From the NCBI GenBank assembly GCA_030035585.1, contig CM057477.1, positions 57,641,447-57,705,446 on the forward strand: a DNA stretch of 64,000 nt, written 5' to 3'. Each line of letters starts with the position of its first letter. The first letter of the stretch is position 1. The notes beneath the pieces were generated by a model. That model saw only the letters and a program-made list of their open reading frames with translations. It made no database searches and was not told where the DNA came from. A program made the translations under genes and the position numbers. Source of the DNA: Dugong dugon (lineage: Eukaryota; Chordata; Mammalia; Sirenia; Dugongidae). Below are positions 24,040 through 35,622 of the stretch, piece by piece.

Positions 24040-25260
24040 TGAGTGACACCCAAAGTTAAAGTGAGGGCATTGATTAGCAAGAAATGGGATTCTGAAACTT
24101 GGGATGGGGACATATGGGCAGATAATCAGGAATCTGGGGACACTGAGCCCCTAAACTCTGTTGAATTACTCCTGCCAACAGAACCAGCCATCTCACTCCC
24201 GTTGGAAAAAATTTCTCCATGTTTGCCTGCTAAATCACCCTTCCCAGTAAAACCATTAGCCCCTCCAGCTCCATTTGATTAGATTAACCCAGCCGTGTCT
24301 AAAGAGCCTTTGTCTGAGTTATTGACTGGGGCATTGTCTAAAGCAGATGCCTTACAAGATAGTGCTAAATGTTCTCAGAACATTTCTCTACCACCCATTT
24401 TGGCTTCTAGACCTATAACTAGACTTATGTCCCAATGAGCCCTAAAAGATGAAATACAAAGTGTTACCCAGGAGCAGGTACACTACACTCCAAAAGAACT
24501 GCCTGACTTTTCTAATATGTATAAACAGAAACCTGGGGAATATGTGCAGACTGGCTATTAAGGGTGTGGGATAATGGTGCAAGGAGTATAAAGATGGATC
24601 AATCTGAGTTCATTGATAGGGGCCCATTAAGCACAGATTCCTCATTCAGTGTTTCAGCTTGAGAGGTTAAGAAAAGATCTTATAGTTTATTTGGCTGGAT
24701 CTCTGAAGCATGGATTTCACAGTGGTTTACACTAAATCAAGTTGAGGTACCAGACCTACCTTGGTATACTGTAGAAGAGGGCATCCAAAGACTTTGGGAA
24801 ATTGGCATGTTAGAGTGGATTTATCAGGTAAGACCCACAGAGTCACACATGGAATGTCCAGAGGACACACCTTTTACCACAATGGTGAAGAACAAATTTG
24901 TGAAGGGAGCCACAGCATCTTTGAAAATTGCTGTGATTGCTATTTTATGTAAGTCAGATTTGACAGTGGGAACTTCCCTAACTGAATTAAGACACCTAAC
25001 TAAGATGGAGAAGCCATGATGGTGCAATAGTTAAGAACTACGATGTGGCTGACTAGACCTTGTGGTGGTAGGGGCCAAGTAGTAGCACTCAATTGACAAA
25101 AACAAGGTGGGCATGGTTACTATAATGGACAATGGAGTCGAAGCAATAATCATAATAGTCTGACTCATATGGACTTATGGCGTTGCCTACTTAGTCACGG
25201 TGTCCCTAGGAGTGAAATAGGAAATCTACTAAATACTTACTTGCTCTGTGCAAGCAGATG
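24040..25260 (+). pseudogene. ERV-L gag remnant
   Basis: The region where the structural polyprotein is expected. A frame at 24,043-24,282 (80 codons, proline-rich near its end) stops at TAG, and further open pieces lie at 24,761-25,019. No zinc-knuckle motif was seen. The assignment rests on position between LTR and protease and on open pieces in the plus orientation, not on a clear motif. A SINE-head-like fragment may lie at about 25,013-25,050. Confidence 0.6.
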
Positions 25261-25317
25261 AATTCTAGGTCAAGTGAACAGCAGTCTAACTCAAATCACC
25301 AGAATTGAGTCACAACC

Positions 25318-25838
25318 TATCTTAGTTATCTAGTGCTGCTATAAGAGAAATACCACAAGTGGATGGCTTTAACAAAGAGAAATTTATTCTCTCACAGTCT
25401 AAGAGGCTAGAAGTCCAAATTCAGGGTGCAAGCTCCAGGGGAAGGCTTTCTCTCTCTGTTGGTTCTGGGGCAAGGTCCTTGTCATCAATCTTCCCCTGGT
25501 TTAGGAGCTTCTCAGCACAGGGACCCTGAGTCCATAGGACAGGCTCCTCTCCTTTTTCTTCATTCTTGGTGGTAGGAGGTTCCTCTGTCTCTCTGCTCAC
25601 TTCTCTCTTCTATATCTCAAGAGATTGACTCAAAATACATCTTAATCTTGTAGATTGAGTCCTGCTGCATTAACATAACTGCCTCTAAATCTGCTTCACT
25701 AACATCATAGAAGTAGGATTTACAACACATAGGAAAATCACATCAAATAACAAAGTGGTGGACAATCACATAATACTAGGAATCACGACATCACCAAGTT
25801 GACACACGTTTGAAGGGGACACAATTTAATACATAACA
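25318..25838 (-). mobile_element. MaLR-type solo LTR inside the ERV-L
   Basis: A 521-bp antisense LTR of the same subtype as 21,424 and 46,888. It starts TATCTTAG (TG decayed to TA) and ends ATAACA. The flanks CAACC and CACCC fit a 5-bp duplication with one change. It was inserted between the gag and pro regions, so it is younger than the provirus. Confidence 0.88.
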
Positions 25839-25983
25839 CACCCCCTCAATCAATTCCTAGATTTGAGCAAGTTTAAAGGCCCATAACTCCTTGAATGAAG
25901 GGGGAGCCAGTTCCCCTTAAGGAAGGACTTCACTACACTGCCAAAAATTTATACTGTTAATCTTTATCCCAGCCTTCCCCAAA

Positions 25984-26200
25984 GGGATCTATGGCCTTTT
26001 ATGAGAGTGACTGTTCATTGGAGAAAAGGAAATAATCAGACTTTTCAGGGATTACTGGATACTGGCTCTGAACTGACACTAATTCCAGGAGACCCAAAAT
26101 GTAATTATGGCCCATCAGTCAGAGCAGGCTCATATGGAGGTCAGGTTTTTAATAGATTCATAGCTCATGTCCATCTCACAGTGGGTCCAGTGGGTCCTTG
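25984..26200 (+). pseudogene. ERV-L protease remnant
   Basis: Retroviral aspartic protease domain. The frame from 26,001 contains LLDTGSELTLIPG, the active-site D-T-G followed by the usual hydrophobic strand, then about 45 more residues to a TGA at 26,199-26,201. It is short of a full protease, and the reading frame is not continuous with RT. Non-functional as it stands. Confidence 0.8.
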
Positions 26201-26209
26201 AAGACATCC

Positions 26210-27900
26210 TGAAGTGATTTCCCCAGTTTCAGAATGTATAATTGCAATAGATATATTCAGCAACTGGCAGAATCCCCACTCTGAATATCTGACAAATGGA
26301 GTAAGGATTATTATGATAGGAAAAGCCAAGTGGAAGCCATTAGAACTGTCCCTACCTAGGAAAATAGTAAACCAAAAGTATACTGCATTCCTGGAGGGAT
26401 TGCAGAGATTATTGCCACCGTCAAGGACTTGAAGGATGCAGGGGTGGTGCGTCCCACCACATCCTCATTCAACTCACCTATTTGGCCTGTGCAAGAAACA
26501 GATCTTGGAGAATGACAGTGGATTACTGAAAACTTAACCAGGTGGTGACTCCAATTGCAGCTGCTGTTCCAGATGTAGTTTCATTGCTTTGAGCAAATTA
26601 ATACATCTCCTGGTACCTGGTATGTAGCTATTGATCTGGCAAATCCCTTTTTCTCCATACCTGTTTGGAAGGACAACCAGAAGTAGTTTGCCTTCAGCTG
26701 ACAAGGCCCACAATACACCTTCAGTGGCCTACCTCATGGTTACATCAACTTTCCAGCCCTATGTCATAATTTAGTCCACAGCTACCTTGATTGCCATTCC
26801 CTTCCGCAAGATGTCACACTGGTCCATTACACTGATGACGTTATACTGATTAGACCTAGTAAGGAAGAAGTGTCAATGACTCTGGATTTACTGGTAAAAC
26901 ATTTGCATGCTAGAGGGTGGGAAATTAATCCTACAAAAATTCAAGCACCTTCCACCTCAGTGAAATTTCTAGGGGTCAAGTGGTGTGGGACATGTCAAGA
27001 TACTACTTCAAAAGCAAAGGATAAGTTATTACATCTGGTCCCTTCCACAACTATAAAGGAGGCACAATGCCTAGTGTCCTCTTTGGATTTTGAAGGCAAC
27101 CTATCCCTCATTTGGGTGTGCTACTCAGGCCTATTTATCAATTGTATCAAAAAGCTGCTAGTATTGAGTGGGACCCAGAACAAGAGAAGGCTCTGCAACA
27201 GGTTCAGGCTGTCGTGCAAGCTGCTCTGCCATTTGGCTTGTTACTGGGCCTTAGTAGAGGCTGCACAGCTATCCATGGGCCACCAAGTCACCAAGTGGCC
27301 TGAGTTGCCCATCATGAACTGAGTATTGTCTGACTCACAGAGTCATAAAACTGGATATGCACAGCAGCACTCCATCATTAAATGGATGCGATATATACAA
27401 GATGAGGCCCTGGCAGGACCTAAAGGCACAAGTAGGTTGCATGAGGAAGTGGCCCAAATGTCCATGGTCTCCACTCCTGTCATTACCTGTCCTAGTCTGT
27501 GCCTATGGCCTCATGGGGAGTTCCTTATGATCAGTTGACTGAGGAAGAGAAATTTCATGCCCGGTTTATAAATGGTTCTGTGCGATATGCAGAAACCACT
27601 CAAAAGCAGACAGTGGCAGCACTACAGCCCCTTTCTAGGACCCCCCTAAAGGACAGTGTTGAAGAGAAATCCTCCCAGTTGACAGAACTTCAAGCAGTGC
27701 ACTTGGTTGTTCACTTTGCTTGGAAGGAGAAATGGCCAGATGTGTGATTGTATACTGATTCATGGGCTGTGGCCAATGGTTTGGCTGGATGGTCAGGGAC
27801 TCGGAAGGAACTGATCGGAAAATTGGAGACAGGGAGGTATGGGGAAGAGGTATGTGGAAATACCTCTGAATGAGCCAAAGAAGTGAAAATGTTTGTGCCT
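26210..27900 (+). pseudogene. ERV-L reverse transcriptase and RNase H remnant
   Basis: RT copies the viral RNA, and RNase H removes the template strand. The RT palm shows YTDDVILI at 26,828-26,851, the Y-x-D-D catalytic block with T as the x residue. A connected frame runs at 26,870-27,322. The connection and RNase H region follows at 27,326-27,900; a YTDSWAVANGLAGW stretch at 27,751-27,792 contains an RNase H catalytic Asp, but a TGA sits just upstream at 27,745-27,747. Several stops and frameshifts break the region. Confidence 0.85.
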
Positions 27901-28110
27901 CATGTGAATGCTCACCAAAGGTTGACCTGGGCAGAGGAGGATTTTAACAATTAATTGAACAAGATAATGCGTTCCGAGGAAACCAGTCACTCTCTTTCCC
28001 CAGCCAGTCCTATCATTGTCCAATGGGTTCCTGAACAAAGCAGCCATGGTGACAGGGATAGAGGTTATGCAGGGGCTCAGTAACATGGACTTCCACTCAC
28101 CAAGGCTGAC

Positions 28111-28779
28111 TTGGCTATAGCCACTGCTGAGTGCCCAATTTGTCAGCAGCAGAGAACAATACTGAGTGCCCAGTATGGCACCATTCCTCGAGTTGATCAG
28201 CCAGCAACCTGGTGGCAAGTTGATGTCATTGGACTACTTCCAATAAGGAAAGGGCAGCATTTTGTTCTTACTGGAATGGACACTTACTCTGGATATAGAT
28301 TTGCCTTCCCTGTATGCAATGCTTCTGCCAAAACTACCATCCATGGATTTACAGAATTCCTTATCTACTGTCATGGTATCCCACACATCATCACTTTGGA
28401 TCAAGGAACTCGCTTAACAGCAAATGAAATGCAGCAGTGGGCCCATGCTTATGGAATTCACTGGTCTAACCATGTTCCCCATCATCCTGAAGCAGTTGGT
28501 TTAACAGAACGATGGAATGACCTTCTAAAGACAAAATTTCAGCACCAGCTAGGTGGCAATACCTTGCAGGGTTGGGGAAATGTTCTCCAGGAGGATGTAT
28601 ATGCTCTAAACCAGCATCCAATATATGGTGCTGTTTCTCCCATAGCCAGAATTCATGGGTCCAGGAATCAAGGGGTGGAAATGAGAACAGCACCACTCAC
28701 TATTACCCCTAGTAACCCACTCGAAAAATTTTTGCTTCCTGTCCCCATGACCCTAGGCTCTGCTGGTCAAAGGTCTTAG
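28111..28779 (+). pseudogene. ERV-L integrase, long open remnant
   Basis: Integrase inserts viral DNA into the host genome. A frame of 222 residues is open here. It includes the end of the zinc-binding region (CPICQQQ), the core start (WWQVDVIGLLP, first catalytic Asp), TLDQGTRL (second Asp) and GLTERWND (catalytic Glu), so the D,D,E set is visible. The frame shifts close to 28,760, which separates it from the dUTPase. It is the least damaged gene of the provirus, but it lacks the N-terminal start and is part of a broken pol. Confidence 0.85.
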
Positions 28780-28811
28780 TTCCAAAGGGAGGAATTTTTG
28801 CACCTGGAGAC

Positions 28812-29258
28812 ATGTTACTGATTCCATTGAACTGGAAGTTAAGAATGCCACCTGGCCACTTTGGGCTCCTTATGCCTCTGGATCAACAGGTAAAGAAAGG
28901 AGTTACCATACTGGCTGGTGTGATTGATCCTGATTACCAAGAGGAACTCAGATTGATATTACATAATGGAGGTAAAGAAGAGTATGTCTGGAATGCAGGA
29001 GATCGGTTAGGGCGTCTCTTAGTACTACCATGCCCTGTGATTAAAGTCAATGGAAAACTACAGCAACCCAATTCCAACATGACTACAAATGTTCCAGACC
29101 CTTCAGGAATTAAGATTTGGGTCACCTCACCAGGTAAAGAACCACGACCAGCTGAGGTGCTTGCTGAGAGCAAAGGGAATACAGAATGGGTGGTGGAAGA
29201 AGGTAGTTCTAAATACCAGTTACAACCACACGACCAGTTGCAGAAACAAAGGCTGTAA
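28812..29258 (+). pseudogene. ERV-L dUTPase domain
   Basis: dUTPase hydrolyses dUTP and limits uracil in viral DNA. This 148-residue open frame carries PPGHFGLLMP near its start, AGVIDPDYQEEL (the motif with the conserved Asp and Tyr) and GDRLGRLLVLP (the downstream conserved block). Its position right after integrase is diagnostic for ERV-L. The frame differs from that of the integrase. The glycine-rich C-terminal motif of active trimeric dUTPases is not evident, so activity is not expected. Confidence 0.82.
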
Positions 29259-29476
29259 TTGGTATGAGTATTTCTCCTTTGTATGTGTGCATCAAATATT
29301 TTTGTTTTCTTTACTTATAAAATATAAGATGTAAACAGGGCTAGTGCATTTTCGGTTGTATATCTGTTTCTTGTATCATTAGGTACAAGTATGACTTTAT
29401 AATTGTCTTTATTCAGAGATTATGAATGGTTTAAGGAGACGTGTACAGGTGCCAGGTTGACAAAGGGTGGACAGAC

Positions 29477-30030
29477 TGCGATGGGTAAGGTTGTGTGCCA
29501 ACTTAGCTGGGCCATGATTCTCAGTGGTTTGGCAGTTATGATGTAGTTTGGCAGCTATGTAATGATGTAATCACCTCCATAACGAGATTTAATATAATGT
29601 CATCACCTCAATGATGAGATCTGCTATGAGCAGCCAATCAGTTGAAAAGGAGTTTCTTTGGGGGTGTGGCCTACATCCAATGTAAGTAGACTTTCTGGCA
29701 AGGCTCGTGGGATTTGTCACACACTGAATTCTGCAGCTGGCTCCTGTTGTCTGACTTCTGGTTCTTTGGACTTGAGCTAGCAGCTTACCTGCCATCTTGC
29801 CTGCCAGTCTTGGGATTTGTCAATCTTTGCAGCCTGTGAGACAGAGCTGCTCTCTGACTTGATGCTCTTAGGTTCACCAGCCCCTGGGGCTACATGAATC
29901 AGAAGTCTCCAGCCTGTACAACCTCCATGTTCCAGCCTGTACAACCACATGAGTCATTTCCTTAATATAAATCTCTCTATATATACATGCTTTACTGGTT
30001 TTGCTTCTCTAGAGAACCCAGCCTAGGACA
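29477..30030 (+). repeat. ERV-L 3' LTR
   Basis: 554 bp, from TGCGATGG to CCTAGGACA. A purine-rich stretch (ACAAAGGGTGGA, about 29,459-29,472) just upstream is the likely polypurine tract. The LTR contains a small internal duplication of 'ccagcctgtacaacc' at about 29,910-29,948 that the 5' LTR lacks. Confidence 0.92.
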
Positions 30031-30035
30031 GGTGG

Positions 30036-30526
30036 CCAAGGGGGCTTCCTAAAGAAAGGGTATTTGAATTGTTTTAAAGGTAATGTAAAAACTAGACAAA
30101 TGACTCTTTTCTATCCTGGGTGATTTGGTGGATGTTAGTGACAGCAATGAAGAGAGAAAATATGTGAGCAAGAATGGATTTAGAATGAAAGATTGTGAGT
30201 GTTATCCTAAAATTGGTGGATGTGTACTACCAGCCCAAAGAAGCAAAATTAATTGGTAACCATTTGGATATATAAAAATAAAACTTAGAAAAAGTTGAGA
30301 CTAGAAATATGGATTTTGGAGTTATCAACATTTAGTCAGTATATAAACCATGGGTGTGTATAAAATCTTGAAAAGAGAACATACAGTACTTTTACATTTT
30401 TTGGTGCATGCTTCTTTTTGAGAATCTGATTAAAAGAATGGAATCTCTTCCCAGAAAAATTTACACAGGGAGAAAATTTTACATACAATTACAGTGAGTA
30501 CACAGATTTCCTGAAGCCCACAAATT
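30036..30526. other. Unique DNA between the ERV-L and L1-C
   Basis: No gene or clear repeat was recognised apart from the first ~50 bp, which appear to continue the ancient repeat cut by the provirus. Confidence 0.45.
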
Positions 30527-31042
30527 AAGAATACACAATGTGGAGGCAGTCCAAGATAGCAAAGTAGTCAGATGTCTCATAATGTCCCCCTTACAACAAA
30601 GACCCAAGAAAACAAGTGAACTGGACATAGATGACAACTTTGGAATCCTGAGCATCAAAGGAAAGGCTGAAGAATCAGACCGAGTGCCAAGTGGAAGGAG
30701 AGACTGCACAAAAACAGCAAACACAGAGAATTACAGATCGCCAGCACCCTACTAGCCAAACCTGCACAGCATGGCCATATCGAGACAAAGCAAGCAGCAG
30801 TCCCAGCCAAGCTTCCATCATCTAGGGCAGCCAAGCAAGAGTGACTCTGCATCCATGTCCAGAGCCAGGCAGGTGTGCTCCCAGCCATATGAAAGTTAAG
30901 TGCACTCACCTCACCCACCGCACTACCCCAGCCCCTGAGTGGGAGGCCCTCAGAACTGCAATGCCCCTTACCCATCATCCATCTTTCCCCACACATAATT
31001 GTGGTTCAGCAGCACCCATCACAGCTCCACCCACTGAACTGC

Positions 31043-31690
31043 AGTCCTGCAGACTGAGAGCACCCACCTTTCTGCCTTGCCACCAGCGCCAGGAGCCTGC
31101 AGAATGGTGGTGCCTGCTTCTCTACCTAGCCACCATGCCAGAGACCCATGGATTGGTGGGGTCCCTTTTTCTGCCCACCCAACTATGCTGGGGGCCTCTG
31201 ATCTGGCAGCACCCACTTCTCTGCCCAGCTACCCACACTGGAAGCCTGGGGATGGTCAACGTCCCTTTCTACACACTCACCCACGCCAGGGGCCTGTGGA
31301 CTGGTGGTAGCCACTGCTAAGCCCAGCCACCTGGCTGGGGCCTGTGGACTGGTAGCATCTGCTTCCCTGCCTGACTGCTGGTTCCAGGGGCCCAGGGACT
31401 GGAGGCACCCACTCTTCCTCCCAGCCAACTGCAGCAGGGGCCCAAGGACTGGTGACTCCTGCTCCTATGCCCAGCTGCCTGTGCCAGGGACCCATAGACC
31501 AGTGGCACCCAATGCTCCACCCAATCACTGGTGCTGGAAGCCCGTGAACCTGAGGTGTCTTCTCCTATGCCTAGTCATCTGTGCTGGGGGCCCGCAGACC
31601 AGCAGTGCCTTTTACTCCCTCTAGCCACCTGTGCCAGGGGCCCAAGGACTGGTGGCACATCCTCTTCTACATTGCACTCTAGTGGACAGG
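31043..31690 (+). repeat. 50-bp tandem monomers in the L1-C leader
   Basis: A degenerate GC-rich array of about 13 units. The anchor 'ggccc..ggac' recurs at 31,339, 31,389, 31,439, 31,489, 31,539, 31,589 and 31,639, which is exactly 50 bp apart; earlier units are spaced 48-50 bp. Typical unit text is 'cacctgtgccaggggcccaa' followed by 'ggactggtggcacccac'. It lies in the L1 5' UTR, where mouse L1 carries promoter monomers, so a promoter role is possible but not shown. The many GC-rich open frames on both strands here are by-products of the repeat. Confidence 0.88.
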
Positions 31691-32239
31691 GGCACACCCT
31701 CCTGGCTGGCACCCATGGACTGAAGGCATTCCCCCTCTCTGCTTCTCCACAACAGCCCCCCTGCAACCAGAAGCATGTGCTCACTCCAACCACCCCTAAA
31801 CATCCCTGCCTGCCAGGGATCATCAGTGAGAGTTTCAACCACCTACCTGGTGACTGACAACTTGGACAACCTAGCCCCAACCACCTGGCAGTTGGCAGTG
31901 TGCACACACAATACCCACCCCAGCAACCAGTGAGAACACACCCTACACTTACACTCAGGTGACTGGCCAGACACTTCACCTCACCAGCAATGCCAACTAC
32001 ATCCTCAGCCTCCTTGTAAGACCAGCAAACAGAGACCCACGCTCACACACCCAGCCACTGCCCCACCCACCCATCCATTGCAGCCAGAATAGTGACCAGA
32101 GTAGCATGCACACCCCATCTACTCAGATATAATGAAACAAAACAAAACAAAAAATCAGGACACAGAAAACATACAATAAATAAATAAATTTAAAACCATC
32201 TTTGTGCCTTGAGGACAACAGACAATATCAAATCACATA

Positions 32240-32990
32240 AAGAAGCAGGACAAGAAGGCTCCAGCAAGTAACCAATAAAGAACCAGAAAACCTTCTGAAG
32301 GAAGAAATGGTAATAGAACTGCCTGATAATGAATTCAAAAGACTAATGTATAGAGTCCTCCAAGAGATCAAGAAAAACCCAGATAAAGCAATAGAAGAAA
32401 TCAGGGAAACAATACAGGAAAAAAACAACAAAATAGACAATTAGAAACCATACAAAAACAGCAACTAGAAATTCAATAGATGAACAATAACTTTCAGAAT
32501 TAGAAACTCAATACAAGGACACAGGAACAGAATTGAATCAACAGAAGACAGAATCAGTGAAGCACAGGACAAATCCCTTGACACCAAATTGTTTGAGGAA
32601 AATCAGAAAAAAAGAATGAAGCAAAATGAAGAATGCCTAAGAATTTTGTGAGAAATTCTCAAGAGGAAAAATTTATGTGTGACTGGAATTCCAGAACTGA
32701 AGGAGGCCAAAAAAACAAAGAAAAACCACACACACACAGAATTTTCAAAGATTTTCTGGCAGAAAACTTCCCTAATATCATGAAAGACAAGAAGATACCC
32801 ATCCAAGAAGCTCAACGAATACCATACAGGATAGACACCAAAAGAAAGTCAACAAGACATATCATAATCAAATTTGCCAAAACCAAAGACAATGAAAGAA
32901 TCCTGAGAGCAGCTCGGGAAAAAAGAAAAGTCACCTACAAAGGGGAACCAATAAGACTAAGCTCTGATTACTCATCAGACACCATGCACA
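32240..32990 (+). pseudogene. L1-C ORF1 remnant
   Basis: Homologous to 35,623-36,370 of L1-B. The start codon is lost. The frame at 32,633-33,076 includes DFLAENFPNIMKDKKIPIQ and the RRM-region stretch ERILRAAREKRKVTYKGEP, followed at about 32,990 by the switch to ERV-L sequence. Multiple stops lie upstream. Confidence 0.82.
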
Positions 32991-32994
32991 GGCT

Positions 32995-33372
32995 TCCAGG
33001 GACAGGAAGCAAAAAATTTTCGAGTAGGTCACTAGGGCTAATAGTGAGTGGTGCTATTCCCATTTCCATCCCTTGATTCTTGGACCCATGAATCCTGGCT
33101 ATGAGAGAAACAGCACTATATATTGGACACTAGTTTAGAGCATATACAGCCTCCTGGAGGACATTGCCCCAACCATGCAAGGTATTACCACCTATCTGGC
33201 ACCATAATAGTGTCTTTAGAAGGCCATTATCCCATCATGGAGTTGATCACATTATATCAAATCTCAACATGGAGGTGATTACATCGTTATACGACTGCCA
33301 AAGTACATCGTCACTGCTAAACCACTGAGAATCATGGCTAAGTCAAGTTGACACACAACTTTAACAATCACA
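32995..33372 (-). mobile_element. Antisense ERV-L remnant (integrase piece plus LTR end)
   Basis: Reading on the minus strand from 33,372, about 140 bp matches the first part of the ERV-L LTR (22,841-22,985), beginning exactly at its TG terminus. It then jumps to integrase sequence equivalent to 28,518-28,745. It is a provirus of the same family as 22,841-30,030, reduced by at least two deletions; one of these also removed the flanking L1 ORF2. Confidence 0.88.
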
Positions 33373-34101
33373 AAAACCAAAGACACAAGGCAGCAATTAG
33401 CCCAAAGGAGAACTAGACGGTGCCCAAGACTAGAAGAACTAGGTGGTCCCTAGCTACCACTACCAACTCCTCTGACTGGGATCACACCAGAAGGTCCCAG
33501 ACAGAGCAGGAGAAAAAAGTAGAACAAAATATCAAATTTGCAAAAAAGACCACACTTACTTGTCTGACAGAGACTGGAGGAACCCCTGAGACTTTGGCCC
33601 TAAGACATCATTCTGACCTGGAACTGAGGCCATTCCCAGAGACCACCTTGCAGCAAAACAATCGACAGGCCCATAAAATAAACAATAACATCTGAGAGCA
33701 ACATATTACTTAGAACAATCAATTATATGAGATCAAAGGGACAACATTTGCCCAAAAGCAAAGATGAGAAGGCAAGAAGGGATAGAAAATCCACATGAAA
33801 GGAAACGGGGAACCCAGGGCAGAAATGAGGAGAGTACTGACACATTGTGGGGAATGCAACCAATGTCATGGAACACTTTATGTACAAACTATAGAATGGG
33901 AAACTAAATTGCTCTGTAAACTTTCAACTAAAACACAACAAAAAAAATTTTTTTTTAAAGTGTATAATGCCTATCATGCAAGTCTTTTTCATAATGTGAG
34001 GTCTCAGATAAGCACTGGTAACAGTTTGGTATACATCTTTCAATATTTTTCATATTATACATATATACTTTTAAAATAAAATAAATGAGCTTAAAATAAA
34101 A
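33373..34101 (+). mobile_element. L1-C 3' UTR, A-run and extra 3' sequence
   Basis: 33,373-33,949 aligns with the distal L1 3' UTR (for example 'gaagaactaggtggtccc' against the L1-B region near 41,305). An A-run is followed by about 150 bp not found in the other L1 copies, ending in AATAAA-containing, A-rich sequence at 34,075-34,101. This layout is what a 3' transduction leaves. Confidence 0.7.
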
Positions 34102-34200
34102 AAGAATACATAATTTATAATAAGAAGGGATGTGAATTGTTGACAGACACTTCTCCAGCCATAATTAAAACCACTGATATTCAAGACAGTACACAAGATA

Positions 34201-35622
34201 GAGGCGGAGCCAAGATGGCAGAGTAGTCAGATGTTTCTGGTGGACCCTCTTACAACAAAGACCCAAAAAAACAAGTGACTCAATTATATATGACAATCTA
34301 GGAGCCCTGAACATCAAAGGCAAAGTTGAGGAACCAGACCGAGTGGTAGCGGGAGGGAGAGATGGTTCAGAAGCAGAGAGGAGTTGCCAGACCTGACCCG
34401 GTGAAAGCCTGAGCCCTTCAGGCATGATCAGCTCATGGGTGAGCAGTGAGACAGGCAAGCAGCAGTGCTCAGGAGGTATATTCTGCACTGGGAGAGGCCC
34501 AGAGGCAGAGAGTCTACTCGGCCACCCAGAACCAGTGAGAAGCAGCCCTCGATCAGTGAAAGATAAGTACTTATGTCTGGCATACCGTGTGGATCAAAAC
34601 ACCCCCCTTAGGGAAAAACCTCTCTCCCATTTACCTCCCTGCTCCCTTCTCTGTCCTGGATCCCGGATAGGCTTCAGCAACTGCCGAGTCCCCTGGGCCG
34701 GAAGCAGGATCCGTCACACGCCTGGAGCCATTCTCCTGGCCTTGGAGAGTGAACAAATTAACAAACAGGAAAAATAAACTGCCGTCTCCCCTAAGTCATG
34801 AACTCAGGGTAGGCACAGCTCCTTTGCCTAGGCACAGGCATAAGGGATCCAGGGACTTTGAGTGCCTTTCCCCCTGCATAGACTTGTGTGGGCCCATTTC
34901 AACAGCATAGGCCCTCATTGCCACAGTAAAACAGGGTATATACCTGAAGTCTAACTTCAACTGTTTCAGCTCTGAAGTGGCAAGTTCATGACATTTGACA
35001 CTACTCTGCCTGTTAAGCAGGGTCTTCACCTACTGACATCAGGGGCCTGAGCACTGGTGGCTCCACCCACACTACCTAGCCACGTTTGATAAGGGCCCAA
35101 GAATAAGAGATGCCCCCAGTCCTTACAGCCAAAAGCACTGGGTGCTCATAGTCCTGCTGCAAAACCCATCCACATACCAACTCTAGGGAACAGGGACACT
35201 CCTTCCTCCTGGATACTCGGGAGCAGCCACCAGCCCCCTACCTTGCTCAAAGTGTCTCCCCTTGCTGCAGCCAGATGCTTGTCCCTACACCAATTACCCA
35301 TGCCTGTCTAGGAGTGTAGGTGAGATCCTGCATCACACACTTGGTGGCTAGCTACCTGGGCACCTGAGCTGAATCCATACAGGAGGAGTGGGCGGACTCC
35401 TGAGCTCACATACCTAGCAACAGATCCAACCACCTGGTGACAGGACATTAGAGTTTCAAAGGTGCCAATAATCGAATTAGCTCACACGAGCAGCCTATTT
35501 GGGCGTATCAAAACAAAACAAGAAGCTACAACACAGTAAGCAAACATAAAATAAATAAATAAAAGAACTTATTGATGGCTCGGAGACAGCAGTCAATATC
35601 AAATCACATAAAGAGGCAGTCC
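34201..35622 (+). promoter_or_regulatory. L1-B 5' UTR / internal promoter region
   Basis: A 1,422-bp leader, identical in length to that of L1-A. CAAGATGGC at 34,211-34,219 is a YY1-type site at the position expected for L1. Two degenerate copies of the 50-bp unit expanded in L1-C are visible near 35,040-35,110. Its activity is unknown. Confidence 0.75.

Larger units (their letters stand above)
22841..30030 (+). mobile_element. Complete ERV-L provirus
   Basis: An endogenous retrovirus with both LTRs, flanked by the exact 5-bp duplication GGTGG (22,836-22,840 and 30,031-30,035). The order is LTR, gag remnant, protease, reverse transcriptase, RNase H, integrase, dUTPase, LTR. A dUTPase domain after integrase and only about 220 bp between dUTPase and the 3' LTR (no env) are the hallmarks of the ERV-L class. 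All genes carry stops or shifts. A MaLR-type solo LTR sits between gag and pro. By eye the two LTRs differ at roughly 15% of positions, so it is an old insertion. Only this copy's broken state is described. Confidence 0.93.
30540..34101 (+). mobile_element. L1-C: composite L1 with antisense ERV-L piece in place of ORF2
   Basis: A plus-strand L1 that starts with a degraded 5' extremity (CCAAGATAGCAAAG), continues through a long leader and an ORF1 remnant to about 32,990, and then jumps to antisense ERV-L sequence (32,995-33,372). It resumes as L1 3' UTR (33,373-33,949) ending in an A-run, followed by about 150 bp of other sequence with AATAAA and an A-rich end. The flanks AAGAATACACAAT (30,527-30,539) and AAGAATACATAAT (34,102-34,114) differ at one base, which fits a single insertion covering the whole block. 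Confidence 0.8.

Noticed and set aside
31043..31860. Many overlapping GC-rich open frames (up to 159 codons) on both strands
   Set aside because: They follow the 50-bp tandem array and L1 leader, are open in several phases, and show no domain; they are by-products of repeat composition.
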